From contig NZ_JAFMST010000008.1 of the NCBI RefSeq assembly GCF_017916275.1, forward strand, positions 172,025 to 236,024: a DNA stretch of 64,000 bases. Reading direction: 5' to 3'. This DNA is from Rubellimicrobium arenae (GTDB taxonomy: Bacteria; Pseudomonadota; Alphaproteobacteria; Rhodobacterales; Rhodobacteraceae). The notes under the pieces were generated by a model. That model had not been told where the DNA came from. It worked only from the letters and a program-made list of their open reading frames with translations, and made no database searches. Positions 36,888-45,536 of this stretch are shown piece by piece. How positions within the stretch are numbered: the stretch's first letter is position 1; each line of letters starts with the position of its first letter. The translations under genes were made by a program, and so were the position numbers.

Positions 36888-36902
36888 CGCACATTTTGTG
36901 CG
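36888..36902. promoter_or_regulatory. Inverted repeat upstream of glnK (candidate nitrogen operator)
   Basis: CGCACA (36888-36893), TTT, TGTGCG (36897-36902): a perfect palindrome 116 bp upstream of the glnK start and 135 bp upstream of the PBP start. The core GCAC-N5-GTGC resembles, but is 2 bp shorter than, the classical NtrC site GCAC-N7-GTGC. Binding factor unknown. Confidence 0.4.
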
Positions 36903-37036
36903 CAATGCTTCTTTTGCGGGCATACGGTGAATCATCACGAGGCGGTGACCGCGCGGTGCCCCTTCGACACCCGCCCGGATCCGGGTTATGGTCCCGCTTC
37001 AAAACGAGGGCGGTCCCGGCAAGGGGCCGGAGGCGC

Positions 37037-39271
37037 ATGGGCAGACAAGGATCAGGCAAGCCGCCCCTGGTGGCGGATCGTCGTTACGGTGGGGCTCCGC
37101 CCAAACCCGCTCGGCCGGCGCCGAAGCGGCGGGCCGCAGCGCCATCGCGGCGGCCCAGGGGGCCGGTCCGCTGGGTGCTGGGCGCGCTGGGCGGACTGCT
37201 GCGATTCCTCTTCGGCGTGATCTGGGCCGTCGGCTGGCGTATGGGAGCTGTGGCCGTGCTCGTGCTCGGGCTGGCCGTCGCCTACGACGCGATGAAGCTC
37301 CCCCGCGTGAGCGCGCTCGTGGATGGCCGGGCACGAGGCTCGGTCACGCTGCTTGACCGGTCGGGCCAGCCCTTCGCCTGGCGCGGCGACCAGTTCGGCG
37401 GCATGATCACGGCGGACGAGGTGTCGCCCCATCTGGTGAACGCCGTGGTCGCGACCGAAGATCGACGCTTCTGGTGGCATCCCGGCATCGATCCCCAGGG
37501 CGTCGCAAGCGCCATCCGCATCAACCTGAGCGAGGGGCGCGGCCCGCTGTCGGGCAACGGCGGCTCGACTATCACGCAGCAGACGGCCAAGCTTCTCTGC
37601 CTCGGGCGGCCCTTCGACCCGTCCCAGTGGAAGGACGAGGCGGCCTATGAGGCCGATTGCCGCCGCACGACCCTGACCCGGAAGGTTCAGGAGGCCATCT
37701 ACGCCATGGCCATGGAGTTGCGCTACTCCAAGGAGGAGATCCTGACGATCTACCTCAACCGGGCCTACCTGGGCGCGGGCACGCGCGGCTTCGAGGCGGC
37801 GGCGCAACGCTACTTCGGCGTGTCGGCACGGGACGTCACGCCCGCCGAGGCGGCGATGCTGGCGGGCCTGCTCAAGGCGCCCACGACCTACGCGCCCACC
37901 AATAGCCTGGAACGCGCCCGCGACCGGGCGAACGTGGTCGTGGGGCTGATGGCCGAGCAGGGCTACCTCGACGCGGCCCAGGTCGCCGAGGCGCGCGAGC
38001 ATCCCGCCGAGCTGTCGGGCGCGGCCGCGACCCGCACCGGCGGGGCCTTCGCCGACTGGGTGATGGATTCGGGGCCCGAGTTCTTCACCCGCGACACCAC
38101 CGAGGACGTGACCATCCGCACCACGCTCGACCCCCGGATCCAGCGGGCGGCCGAGGATGCGCTGACCTCGGTCTTCGCGAATCAGGTCCGGGCCGGCAGC
38201 AAGGCCGAGGCCGCCATCGTGGTCATGAGCTCGGATGGCGCGGTGCGGGCCATGGTCGGCGGCCGAGAATCCGGCGCGGGGCAGTTCAACCGCGCCACGA
38301 TGGCTCTGCGGCAGACCGGATCGAGCTTTAAGCCCTTCGTCTATGCGGCGGCCCTGGACCTTGGCATGCATCCGGCCGACGTGATCGAGGACACGCCGCT
38401 CTGCATGTCGATCGCGGGGTCGGGCAACTGGTGCCCCGACAACTACGATCATCAGTTCAAGGGTCCGATCACCCTCATCCAGGCGCTGGCCGAAAGCCGG
38501 AACATCCCCGCCGTGCGGCTGAGCGAGCTGGTCGGGCGCGAGAACGTCCGCAACGTGGCCGCCCAGTTCGGCATCCAGGGCGACCTCGCGCTCGGGCCGG
38601 CGCTGGCGCTGGGGGCGTCGGAATCGACGCTGATCCAGATGACCGGAGCCTATGCAGGCATCCTGAACGGCGGCTCGGCGGTGACGCCCTATGGGCTGGT
38701 CGACCTCACGCTCCAGGGCGAGGAGGAGCCGCTGATGGGCGTGGGCGGCGGCATCCGGGAGCGGGTGATCCGCGAGGATGCGGCCCGCGAGCTCATGTGG
38801 ATGATGTGGCGCGTGGTCGAGGACGGAACGGGCCAGCGCGCCCGCATCCCGGGCTGGCAGATCGCAGGCAAGACCGGCACCACCCAGGCCGCGCGGGACG
38901 CCTGGTTCATCGGCTTCTCGGCCGACTACGTGACCGGCGTCTGGATGGGCTACGACGACAACACGCCGCTCAAGGGCGTGACGGGCGGCGGGCTTCCGGC
39001 CGACATCTGGCGCGAGACGATGACCCGCGTGCTGGACGGCGAGGCGCCCAGGCCCCTGCCCATGGCGCCCCCGGCGGGCGGCGGCGGCGGCTTCGTCCAG
39101 CCCAACGGGCTCCTGGCGGACGGCTCGGGCGAGCCGTTCCAGTCCACCGGCGACCCGGCCACCGACGCGGCGCTGGCGGCCGCCTTCGGCGCCCCGGCTC
39201 CGGCCGGCGCGAACGACGAGGAGAAGAACGCCGTGCTGGATACCCTGCTGTCGATCCTGTCCGGGCAGTAG
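37037..39271 (+). CDS. Class A penicillin-binding protein (PBP1 family)
   Basis: 744-residue bifunctional murein synthase. A basic, proline-rich cytoplasmic tail (1-50) is followed by a membrane anchor (about 52-80). A GT51 glycosyltransferase domain (about 110-310) has EDRRFWWHPGID and GGSTITQQTAK, and a transpeptidase domain has SSFKP (about 430), SRN and KTGTT (about 611). A 25-residue cysteine-containing insert follows the QQTAK motif. The tail is glycine/proline/alanine-rich. ATG with GGAGG-like site at 37029; upstream in-frame codons are spurious. Stands alone, divergent from glnK. Confidence 0.92.
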   Translation: MGRQGSGKPPLVADRRYGGAPPKPARPAPKRRAAAPSRRPRGPVRWVLGALGGLLRFLFGVIWAVGWRMGAVAVLVLGLAVAYDAMKLPRVSALVDGRARGSVTLLDRSGQPFAWRGDQFGGMITADEVSPHLVNAVVATEDRRFWWHPGIDPQGVASAIRINLSEGRGPLSGNGGSTITQQTAKLLCLGRPFDPSQWKDEAAYEADCRRTTLTRKVQEAIYAMAMELRYSKEEILTIYLNRAYLGAGTRGFEAAAQRYFGVSARDVTPAEAAMLAGLLKAPTTYAPTNSLERARDRANVVVGLMAEQGYLDAAQVAEAREHPAELSGAAATRTGGAFADWVMDSGPEFFTRDTTEDVTIRTTLDPRIQRAAEDALTSVFANQVRAGSKAEAAIVVMSSDGAVRAMVGGRESGAGQFNRATMALRQTGSSFKPFVYAAALDLGMHPADVIEDTPLCMSIAGSGNWCPDNYDHQFKGPITLIQALAESRNIPAVRLSELVGRENVRNVAAQFGIQGDLALGPALALGASESTLIQMTGAYAGILNGGSAVTPYGLVDLTLQGEEEPLMGVGGGIRERVIREDAARELMWMMWRVVEDGTGQRARIPGWQIAGKTGTTQAARDAWFIGFSADYVTGVWMGYDDNTPLKGVTGGGLPADIWRETMTRVLDGEAPRPLPMAPPAGGGGGFVQPNGLLADGSGEPFQSTGDPATDAALAAAFGAPAPAGANDEEKNAVLDTLLSILSGQ

Positions 39272-39275
39272 GCCG

Positions 39276-39701
39276 TCAGTCCGCGGGGGCGTCCGGTCCG
39301 CCGGGCGTCTCCGTCCCGTCCTCGGACCCGGGCGGCGAGGCGTCGGCAGGGTCCGGGCATCGATCGTAGCGGAAGGCGTAGCCGCGCCAGAGCAGGAAGA
39401 TGCCCTCCCCTTCGGCCGTGCCCATGATCATGGCGCGTTCGGTCCAGGTCTGCCCTTCGCCGGTGCATTCCATCACATAGAGCGTCGCGTCGAGGTCGAG
39501 GACGTCCACCGGCTGCGTCATCCGGCAGGACGAGCCGACTCCCTGCAACTGCCCCCCGGCGATGCGGAGCGCCCCGCCCTCCTCCCCGACCTTGCCGCAA
39601 TCGGCGTCGGCGGACAGACGGTAGGTCCCGTCCCAGGGCAAGGCCACGGCCAGGCCGGGGATCAGGGCGGCTGCGAGAAGGGGGAGGAAGCGGGCGGACA
39701 T
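39276..39701 (-). CDS. Secreted cysteine-containing protein of unknown function
   Basis: 141 residues with a signal peptide (about 1-24, cleavage after AVA). The mature part begins LPWDGTYRLSADADCGKVG and has four cysteines, probably two disulfides. It has an acidic, proline-rich tail. I do not recognise the family; the pattern resembles small periplasmic lipocalin-like or inhibitor-like folds, but this is only impression. Converges with the PBP gene with a 4-bp gap. GGAGG lies 14 bases before the ATG. Confidence 0.65.
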   Translation of the reverse strand: MSARFLPLLAAALIPGLAVALPWDGTYRLSADADCGKVGEEGGALRIAGGQLQGVGSSCRMTQPVDVLDLDATLYVMECTGEGQTWTERAMIMGTAEGEGIFLLWRGYAFRYDRCPDPADASPPGSEDGTETPGGPDAPAD

Positions 39702-39769
39702 GCGATGGCCTCCGGACACATCTGCCGGAGGTCATATGGATCGCAAGGGGCGGCAGGAAAGCCGCCGGC

Positions 39770-40372
39770 TCACATGCGCGACAGGTCCGAGATCAGGCGG
39801 TCGAGGTCGCCGCCCCGCTGGTCGAGCATGGCCTGCACCTCGGTCCGCTCGGACAGGAGCATGTTCACGCCTTCGATGATGATGTTGAAGAACTTCGGCT
39901 GGCCGGTCGCCTCGGAAACCCAGAAGTCCACCCGGAACGGCGCTTCGTTGACGAAGATGGCGGTGGTCTGCACCTCGACGCCGTTCGGCACGGCGCGGGC
40001 GTCCTCCACCTGCACGGCGCCGCCGATGAACTCCCGGAACCGGGAGCCGTACTTCTGGGCGACGTAGTTCGAGAAGGCCTGCGTGTAGCGGGCCAGCTGG
40101 TCAGGCGTCGCAGCCCGGGCATCGGCGCCCAGCGAATACCGCGCGATGGTGGGCGCGTCGGCATAGGCCTGGAAGATCTGGGCGAACTGGCCGATCATCG
40201 CGTCCTCGGGCTGGCCCGAGGCGATGACGGCGTTCACGTCGGCCACGAGCCGGTCTACGAGCGCGCGCGAGGCGGTCAGGTCCTGCGCAAGCGCCGGGGC
40301 GGCCGCAGATGCCGCCAGGGCCAGCGCGGCACCATGGGCCAGGAAGGCGCGGCGGGTGGTCAGGACGGTCAT
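39770..40372 (-). CDS. mlaC: MlaC-like phospholipid-transport substrate-binding protein
   Basis: 200-residue periplasmic protein of the MlaC/Ttg2D (Tol_Tol_Ttg2) family, with a twin-arginine-like signal (TTRRAFLAHGAAL, cleavage after ALA about residue 29). Family features include FSNYVAQKYGSRF and KFFNIIIEGVNML. MlaC ferries phospholipid between the outer-membrane MlaA and inner-membrane MlaFEDB. It overlaps mlaA by ATGA. The mlaFEDB genes are not in the window. Confidence 0.9.
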   Translation of the reverse strand: MTVLTTRRAFLAHGAALALAASAAAPALAQDLTASRALVDRLVADVNAVIASGQPEDAMIGQFAQIFQAYADAPTIARYSLGADARAATPDQLARYTQAFSNYVAQKYGSRFREFIGGAVQVEDARAVPNGVEVQTTAIFVNEAPFRVDFWVSEATGQPKFFNIIIEGVNMLLSERTEVQAMLDQRGGDLDRLISDLSRM

Positions 40373-41103
40373 TGGCTTTCCTCGTAGGGATTGAAGTAAT
40401 AGTCCTCGTCCGTGGCCGAGGGAGTCTGCCCCAGCTCGTAGCGGCGGTTCTGGAGGTAGATCAGCCGGGCCTGCGCATAGCTGTCGGCACTGTTGTAGAG
40501 CACGTCGTCCATCACGTCGCCAAGCTGGCCGCGTTCGACCACCTGCTCGCCGACCTTGGCGGGGAAGGCGTAGTCCTGCACGGGCCCGGGCACGTCGCCC
40601 AGCCGGTCGAGGGGGTCGAGCACGAAGTCCACGACACGGCCCGCAGCGTCCCGTTCGGTCGAGGGACCAAAGGCAGGAAGCTCCAGGTAGGCGCCTTCGG
40701 GCACGCCCCAGACGGCAAGCGTTTCGCCGAAATCGGTCTCGGCCTCCTTGAGGCCGATGGCCCCGGCCGGATCGAGGAGGCCCAGCACCCCCACCGTCGT
40801 GTTGACGACGAAGCGCAGCGTGTTCGTCCCTGCACCGCCCAGATCGCCCTGGAGAAGGTTGTTCACCACGGCCCCCGGGAGGCCCGCGTTGTTCGAGAAG
40901 TTGACCACGGGCTGGAGGCTGCCCTCGGGGGCCGTCGCCGCGGCGCGGCCCAGCGGGCGCAGCACGGCGCGGTCCATGCTCTTGTTCAAGGCGTGGACCT
41001 GCCGGTTGAACCCTTCGTAAGGGTCGTTGATTCCGGTCGGCGGAGGCGCGGCCGTGCATCCGGCCAGAATCGGAAGCACGAGGAGTTGAGCAAGACGTCT
41101 CAT
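40369..41103 (-). CDS. mlaA: MlaA (VacJ) outer-membrane lipoprotein
   Basis: 244 residues. Lipobox LPILAGC with C16, then NDPYEGFNRQVHALN, the VacJ signature, and FSNNAGLPGAVVNNLLQGD. MlaA removes mislocalised phospholipid from the outer leaflet of the outer membrane and hands it to MlaC. It heads the mlaA-mlaC operon and is divergent from the type I secretion genes. Confidence 0.93.
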   Translation of the reverse strand: MRRLAQLLVLPILAGCTAAPPPTGINDPYEGFNRQVHALNKSMDRAVLRPLGRAAATAPEGSLQPVVNFSNNAGLPGAVVNNLLQGDLGGAGTNTLRFVVNTTVGVLGLLDPAGAIGLKEAETDFGETLAVWGVPEGAYLELPAFGPSTERDAAGRVVDFVLDPLDRLGDVPGPVQDYAFPAKVGEQVVERGQLGDVMDDVLYNSADSYAQARLIYLQNRRYELGQTPSATDEDYYFNPYEESQ

Positions 41104-41116
41104 GGAATGACCGGGG

Positions 41117-41145
41117 CTTACGGGATAGGGCTTCTCTGGTATAAT
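41117..41145 (+). promoter_or_regulatory. Candidate promoter of type I secretion operon
   Basis: A consensus TATAAT at 41140-41145 is rare in this GC-rich window. Seventeen bases upstream is CTTACG (41117-41122), a weak -35. The transcript would have an 80-base leader that contains the inverted repeat at 41193-41213. Confidence 0.5.
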
Positions 41146-41192
41146 GTCGGGAACCTCGCGGACGGAACCCCCCGAGGCATCACGATTGGCAT

Positions 41193-41213
41193 CTTGCGCG
41201 GACAATGCGCAAG
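41193..41213 (+). promoter_or_regulatory. Inverted repeat in leader of type I secretion operon
   Basis: CTTGCGC (41193-41199) and GCGCAAG (41207-41213), perfect 7-bp arms with a 7-base spacer, ending 16 bp before the ATG. It could be a repressor operator or an RNA hairpin close to the ribosome-binding site. Confidence 0.45.
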
Positions 41214-41229
41214 TTTGGTTGAGGGTGAA

Positions 41230-42969
41230 ATGGCCAAGGACGACAGCGCGGCGCGCGGCGCAGCGGAGCTTCGGGCGGCGCGGGCCGAAAGCCGCTGGCT
41301 TTATTGGGCGGTCGCCATCTTCAGCTTCTTCGTGAACATGCTGATGCTCACGAGCCCGCTCTACATGATGAACGTGTACGACCGGGTGCTGGGCTCGCGA
41401 TCCGTCGAGACCCTCATCGCGCTGTCGGTGCTGATGGCGTTCCTTTACGCCTGCATGGGCATCCTGGACTATGTCCGCGGTCGCGTGATGGGACGGATCG
41501 GGGCACGGTTCCAGTCCCGGCTCGACCGTCGGGTCTTCTCGGCGGCGCTGCGGGCTCCCACCCTGGCCCGCGCCCCGCGCGAGGCGCAGTCGGGGATGCG
41601 CGACCTCGAGGCGGTGCAGAAGGCCCTCACCTCGCCCGCGATGATGTCGATGTTCGACCTGCCCTTCGCGCCCATCTTCTTTGCCGGGATCTTCATCTTC
41701 CATCCCTGGCTGGGCTACCTGGCGCTGGGTGGGGCGGCGCTGCTGATCCTGCTTGCGCTGGCCAACCAGGCCGCGACCCGGCGTCCCCTGGAGATCGCGG
41801 CGCAGACGACCATGATCTCCGAAACCATGGGCCAGCAGGTCCGCCACGAGGGCGAGACGATCCAGTCCCTGGGCATGCGCGACGCCGCCTTCAACCGCTG
41901 GCAGCTCGCGCGGGGGCGCTCGCTCGAGACCTCGATCGCGGCGCAGGACGCGGGCGGCACCTTCTCGGCGGTGATCAAGGCCGTGCGGATGCTTCTGCAG
42001 TCGGCGATGCTGGGCCTCGGCGCGTTCCTGGTGCTCGAGGGCTGGGCCACCGGCGGGGTCATGATCGCCAGCTCGATCCTCCTGGGCCGTGCCCTGTCGC
42101 CCATCGAGACCATCGTGGGCCAATGGGCGATCATCCAGCGTGGCCGGGAAGGCTGGCGCAACCTGTCCGTCCTTCTGGGCGAGATCCCGGAAGAGCAGAA
42201 GCGCACCGCCCTGCCCCGCCCCAAGGGCCGGCTCGAGGTGGAGCAGGTCACGGTGATCCCCCCCGGGGAGCAGCAGGCCACCCTGCGGATGGTGTCCTTC
42301 CGGGTCGAGCCGGGGCAGGCCGTGGGCGTGATCGGAACCTCCGGCTCGGGCAAGTCCACGCTGGCGCGCGCGATCACCGGGACGTGGCGCGTGGCCGCAG
42401 GCAAGATCCGGCTGGATGGCGCGGCCCTGGACCAGTACGATGCGGACGTGCTGGGCAAGTACGTGGGCTACCTTCCGCAGCGGGTGGCGCTGTTCGACGG
42501 CACCATCAAGGAGAACATCGCCCGCCTGTCCTCGAACCCCGACGATGCCGAGGTGGTGCGCGCGGCCAGGGCCGCGGCGGCGCACGACATGATCCTTCGA
42601 CTGCCCGACGGCTATGACACGCGGGTGACGGCGAACGGCGGTCGGCTGTCGGGCGGCCAGATCCAGCGGATCGGACTGGCGCGCGCGCTTTATGGCGACC
42701 CTGTCGTCGTGGTGCTCGACGAGCCCAACTCGAATCTCGACAACGACGGGTCGATGGCCCTGAACGCCGCGATCAAGTCGCTCAAGGAAAAGGGGGCGGC
42801 GATCCTGATCATGGCGCACCGTCCGGCCGCCATTCAGGAATGCGACATGCTGCTGATGATCGAGAACGGCGCACGGCGCGCCTTCGGCCCCAAGGAGGAG
42901 GTCCTGCGCGAAATGGTCGCCAACCATCGTCAGATCGCGGTCCAGGGCCAGACCGGAGGCGTGACGTGA
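41230..42969 (+). CDS. Type I secretion ABC transporter (PrsD-like)
   Basis: 579-residue fused membrane/ATPase exporter. The N-terminal part (about 20-310) has ABC-transporter helices, opening with the family phrase SPLYMMNVYDRVLGSRSVETL. The ATPase part has Walker A GTSGSGKST (about 367), signature LSGGQIQR (about 472) and Walker B VVVLDEPNSNLD (about 493). No N-terminal C39 peptidase domain, so the substrate is probably an RTX-like protein with a C-terminal signal. Overlaps the HlyD gene by GTGA. A GAGGG site precedes the ATG. Confidence 0.92.
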   Translation: MAKDDSAARGAAELRAARAESRWLYWAVAIFSFFVNMLMLTSPLYMMNVYDRVLGSRSVETLIALSVLMAFLYACMGILDYVRGRVMGRIGARFQSRLDRRVFSAALRAPTLARAPREAQSGMRDLEAVQKALTSPAMMSMFDLPFAPIFFAGIFIFHPWLGYLALGGAALLILLALANQAATRRPLEIAAQTTMISETMGQQVRHEGETIQSLGMRDAAFNRWQLARGRSLETSIAAQDAGGTFSAVIKAVRMLLQSAMLGLGAFLVLEGWATGGVMIASSILLGRALSPIETIVGQWAIIQRGREGWRNLSVLLGEIPEEQKRTALPRPKGRLEVEQVTVIPPGEQQATLRMVSFRVEPGQAVGVIGTSGSGKSTLARAITGTWRVAAGKIRLDGAALDQYDADVLGKYVGYLPQRVALFDGTIKENIARLSSNPDDAEVVRAARAAAAHDMILRLPDGYDTRVTANGGRLSGGQIQRIGLARALYGDPVVVVLDEPNSNLDNDGSMALNAAIKSLKEKGAAILIMAHRPAAIQECDMLLMIENGARRAFGPKEEVLREMVANHRQIAVQGQTGGVT

Positions 42970-44270
42970 GCGCCGTGTCGGATGTCCGCTGGTCGGCGCG
43001 CGCGCCCCTGACCACGGGGTTCCTTTGCCTTGCGCTGCTGGTCGGGGGGTTCGGGGCCTGGGGCGCCACCACCCACATCATGGGCGCCGTGATCGCCCAT
43101 GGGCGCGTCGAGGTGGCGCAGAACCGCCAGGTCGTCCAGCATCCGGACGGCGGCGTGGTCGCCGAGATCCTGGTGAAGGAGGGCGACCGCGTCGAGCAGG
43201 GCGACCTGCTCATCCGGCTCGACGCCGACCAGCTTCATAGTGATCTTGCGGTCGTCGAGGGACAGCTCCTCGAGGTGCTGGCGCGGAAGGCACGCCTCGA
43301 GGCCGAGGAAGGCGACGCCACGAGCCTGAGCTTCGACCCGCTGCTGCGCGAGTCGACGAACCCCGTGGCCGCCGATCTCATGGCCGGGTCGGAGCGGCTG
43401 TTCCGGGCGCGGCTGGAAACGGCCGAGCGCGAGGCCGAGCAGCTGGCCCGTCAGCGGGACCAGATCTCGGACCAGATCGAGGGCATCAAGGCCCAGCAGA
43501 GCGCCATCACCACCCAGCTCGGCCTCATCGAGCGGGAACTGGCGGACCAGCAGTCCCTCTTGGACAGGGGGCTCGCGCAGGCCGCACGGGTGCTCGAGCT
43601 CGAGCGGGAGGAGGCGAACCTCCAGGGCCGGCAGGGCGAGCTGACCGCCGCCGTGGCCCAGGCGGAAGGACGGATCACGGAGATCGAGATCAACATCCTC
43701 CGCATCCAGTCGCAGCGCCGCGAGGAAGCCTCGTCGGCCCTGCGCGACCTGGGCTACAACCTGATCGAGCAGTCCGAAAAGCGGCAGGCGCTGCTGACGC
43801 GGCTGGACCGGCTCGACATCCGGGCGCCTGTGTCGGGGGTGATCTACGGGCTCACGGTCTTTGCGCCCCGGTCGGTGATCCGGCCGGCGGACCCGCTCCT
43901 TTACCTCGTGCCCCAGGACCGGCCGCTGGTGATCTCGGCGCAGGTGGAGCCCATCCACGTCGACGAGGTGCATGTCGGCCAGGAAGTGACGCTGCGGTTC
44001 TCGGCCTTCAACCAGCGGCAGACGCCCGAGCTCAAGGGGCGGATCATGTCGGTGTCCGCCGACGCCTTCCAGGACCAGACCTCGCGGGTGTCCTATTACC
44101 GCGCCGAGGTGGAGATCGAGGAAGGCGAAACCGCCAAGCTGCCCCAGGGCATGACCCTGATCCCCGGCATGCCGGTCGAGGCCTTCGTGCGGACGGGCGA
44201 TCGGACGCCGCTGTCGTTCCTGACCAAGCCGCTCACCGACTACTTCGCCAAGGCCTTCCGCGAGACGTGA
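42966..44270 (+). CDS. HlyD-family membrane fusion protein (PrsE-like)
   Basis: 434 residues starting at a GTG that overlaps the ABC gene. One membrane anchor (about 14-34), the biotinyl-lipoyl-like start RVEVAQNRQVVQHPDGGVVAEILVKEGD, a long coiled-coil hairpin (about 130-260, heptads rich in Q, E, R, L), then the beta-barrel domain with IRAPVSGVIYGL. It bridges the ABC transporter to an outer-membrane TolC, which is not encoded nearby. Confidence 0.92.
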   Translation: MSAVSDVRWSARAPLTTGFLCLALLVGGFGAWGATTHIMGAVIAHGRVEVAQNRQVVQHPDGGVVAEILVKEGDRVEQGDLLIRLDADQLHSDLAVVEGQLLEVLARKARLEAEEGDATSLSFDPLLRESTNPVAADLMAGSERLFRARLETAEREAEQLARQRDQISDQIEGIKAQQSAITTQLGLIERELADQQSLLDRGLAQAARVLELEREEANLQGRQGELTAAVAQAEGRITEIEINILRIQSQRREEASSALRDLGYNLIEQSEKRQALLTRLDRLDIRAPVSGVIYGLTVFAPRSVIRPADPLLYLVPQDRPLVISAQVEPIHVDEVHVGQEVTLRFSAFNQRQTPELKGRIMSVSADAFQDQTSRVSYYRAEVEIEEGETAKLPQGMTLIPGMPVEAFVRTGDRTPLSFLTKPLTDYFAKAFRET

Positions 44271-44325
44271 TGGACGGTCCCCCCACCCCGGGCTAGCTTG
44301 CCCGCCGGACAGACGGGGAAAGATC

Positions 44326-44787
44326 ATGAACGACATCGAGGAGCGGCTGCGCGGGATGGGCTTGGAACTGCCCGAGCCCGCCGCGCCGCTGGCCGCCTAT
44401 GTGCCCTTCGTGCAGGCGGGGAACCTGCTTCATGTGTCGGGCCAGATCGCGCGCGACGGAAGCGGCGTGATCCGGGGCACGCTGGGCCAGGACATGGAGG
44501 CCGAGGCCGGAGCCCGCGCGGCCCAGGCCTGCGCGCTTCATCTGCTGGCTCAGGTCCGCGCCGCCTGCGGCGGTGACTGGGATCGGCTGCTGCGCGTGGT
44601 CAAGCTCACGGGGTTCGTCGCCTCGGTTCCCGGGTTCTTCGACCAGCCCAAGGTGGTGAACGGCGCATCCGAGCTCCTCGTCGCGGTGCTGGGCGACCGG
44701 GGACGGCACGCCCGGTCGGCGGTGGGCGTCACGGCGCTGCCACTGGGTGCGGCTGTCGAGGTCGAAGGGGTGTTCCTGCTGCGATGA
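44326..44787 (+). CDS. RidA-family (YjgF/YER057c) protein
   Basis: 153 residues. The N-terminus MNDIEERLRGMGLELPEPAAPLAAYVP and HVSGQIARDG match the Rid7-like subgroup rather than archetypal RidA. RidA hydrolyses reactive enamine/imine intermediates; many subgroup members lack the conserved arginine and have no known activity. It is the first of three translationally coupled genes: its ATGA overlaps the phosphodiesterase gene. Confidence 0.88.
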   Translation: MNDIEERLRGMGLELPEPAAPLAAYVPFVQAGNLLHVSGQIARDGSGVIRGTLGQDMEAEAGARAAQACALHLLAQVRAACGGDWDRLLRVVKLTGFVASVPGFFDQPKVVNGASELLVAVLGDRGRHARSAVGVTALPLGAAVEVEGVFLLR

Positions 44788-45536
44788 CCCTGCCCCCAGC
44801 CTTTCTCTCGCGCCCCATCGCACACCGGGCGTTGCACGACACCGCCGCCGGACGGCCCGAGAACAGCCGCTCCGCGATGCGGGCGGCCATTGCGCAGGGC
44901 TACGGCATCGAATGCGATCTCCAGCTGTCGGCCGACGGCGTGCCGATGGTCTTCCATGACGAGGCGCTGATGAGGCTGACCGGGCAGGACGGGCTGGTCG
45001 CGCAGAGGACGGCGGAGGAGCTGGGGCGCATCCCGCTCCGGCACGGCGACGAGGGCATCCCGACGCTGGCCGAGGCCCTGGAGCTGGTCGGGGGCCGGGT
45101 GCCCTTGCTGATCGAGCTCAAGGACCAGACCGGCGTGCTCGGACCGGGGGACGGGCGACTGGAGGAGGCCACGGCGGCGGCGTTGAGGGGCTATGAGGGG
45201 CCGGTGGCGCTAATGTCCTTCAACCCGCATTCGGTGATCGCCCTCCGGGAGATCGCCCCCGGGCTCCCACGCGGGCTCACCACTGAGGAGTACCAGCCCA
45301 AGGACTGGCCGGGCCTGCCCGGGGAGGTCTGTGCCCGCCTGCGCGGGATTCCCGACTATCAGGCGGCGGGCGCCTGCTTCATCAGCCATCACGCGCCGGA
45401 CCTAGGCCGCGCGCGTGTCGGCGAGCTCAGGGCGGAGGGGGCGGCGGTGCTCTGCTGGACGATCCGGTCGGCCGAGGCGGAGCGGGAGGCGCGGCGGCTC
45501 GCGGACAACGTGACCTTCGAGGGTTACCTGGCGTGA
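44784..45536 (+). CDS. ugpQ: Glycerophosphodiester phosphodiesterase family protein
   Basis: 250-residue TIM-barrel phosphodiesterase. IAHRALHDTAAGRPENS carries the first catalytic histidine, GIECDLQLSADGVPMVFHDEAL the metal ligands and second histidine. Cytoplasmic, with no signal peptide, like UgpQ, which releases glycerol 3-phosphate from deacylated phospholipids. It overlaps the RidA-like gene by ATGA and the acyltransferase gene by GTGA. Confidence 0.88.
   Translation: MTLPPAFLSRPIAHRALHDTAAGRPENSRSAMRAAIAQGYGIECDLQLSADGVPMVFHDEALMRLTGQDGLVAQRTAEELGRIPLRHGDEGIPTLAEALELVGGRVPLLIELKDQTGVLGPGDGRLEEATAAALRGYEGPVALMSFNPHSVIALREIAPGLPRGLTTEEYQPKDWPGLPGEVCARLRGIPDYQAAGACFISHHAPDLGRARVGELRAEGAAVLCWTIRSAEAEREARRLADNVTFEGYLA

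Noticed and set aside
36888-36902. Firm call of an NtrC binding site
   Set aside because: Spacing between GCAC and GTGC is 5, not 7, so it is kept only as an unidentified palindrome.
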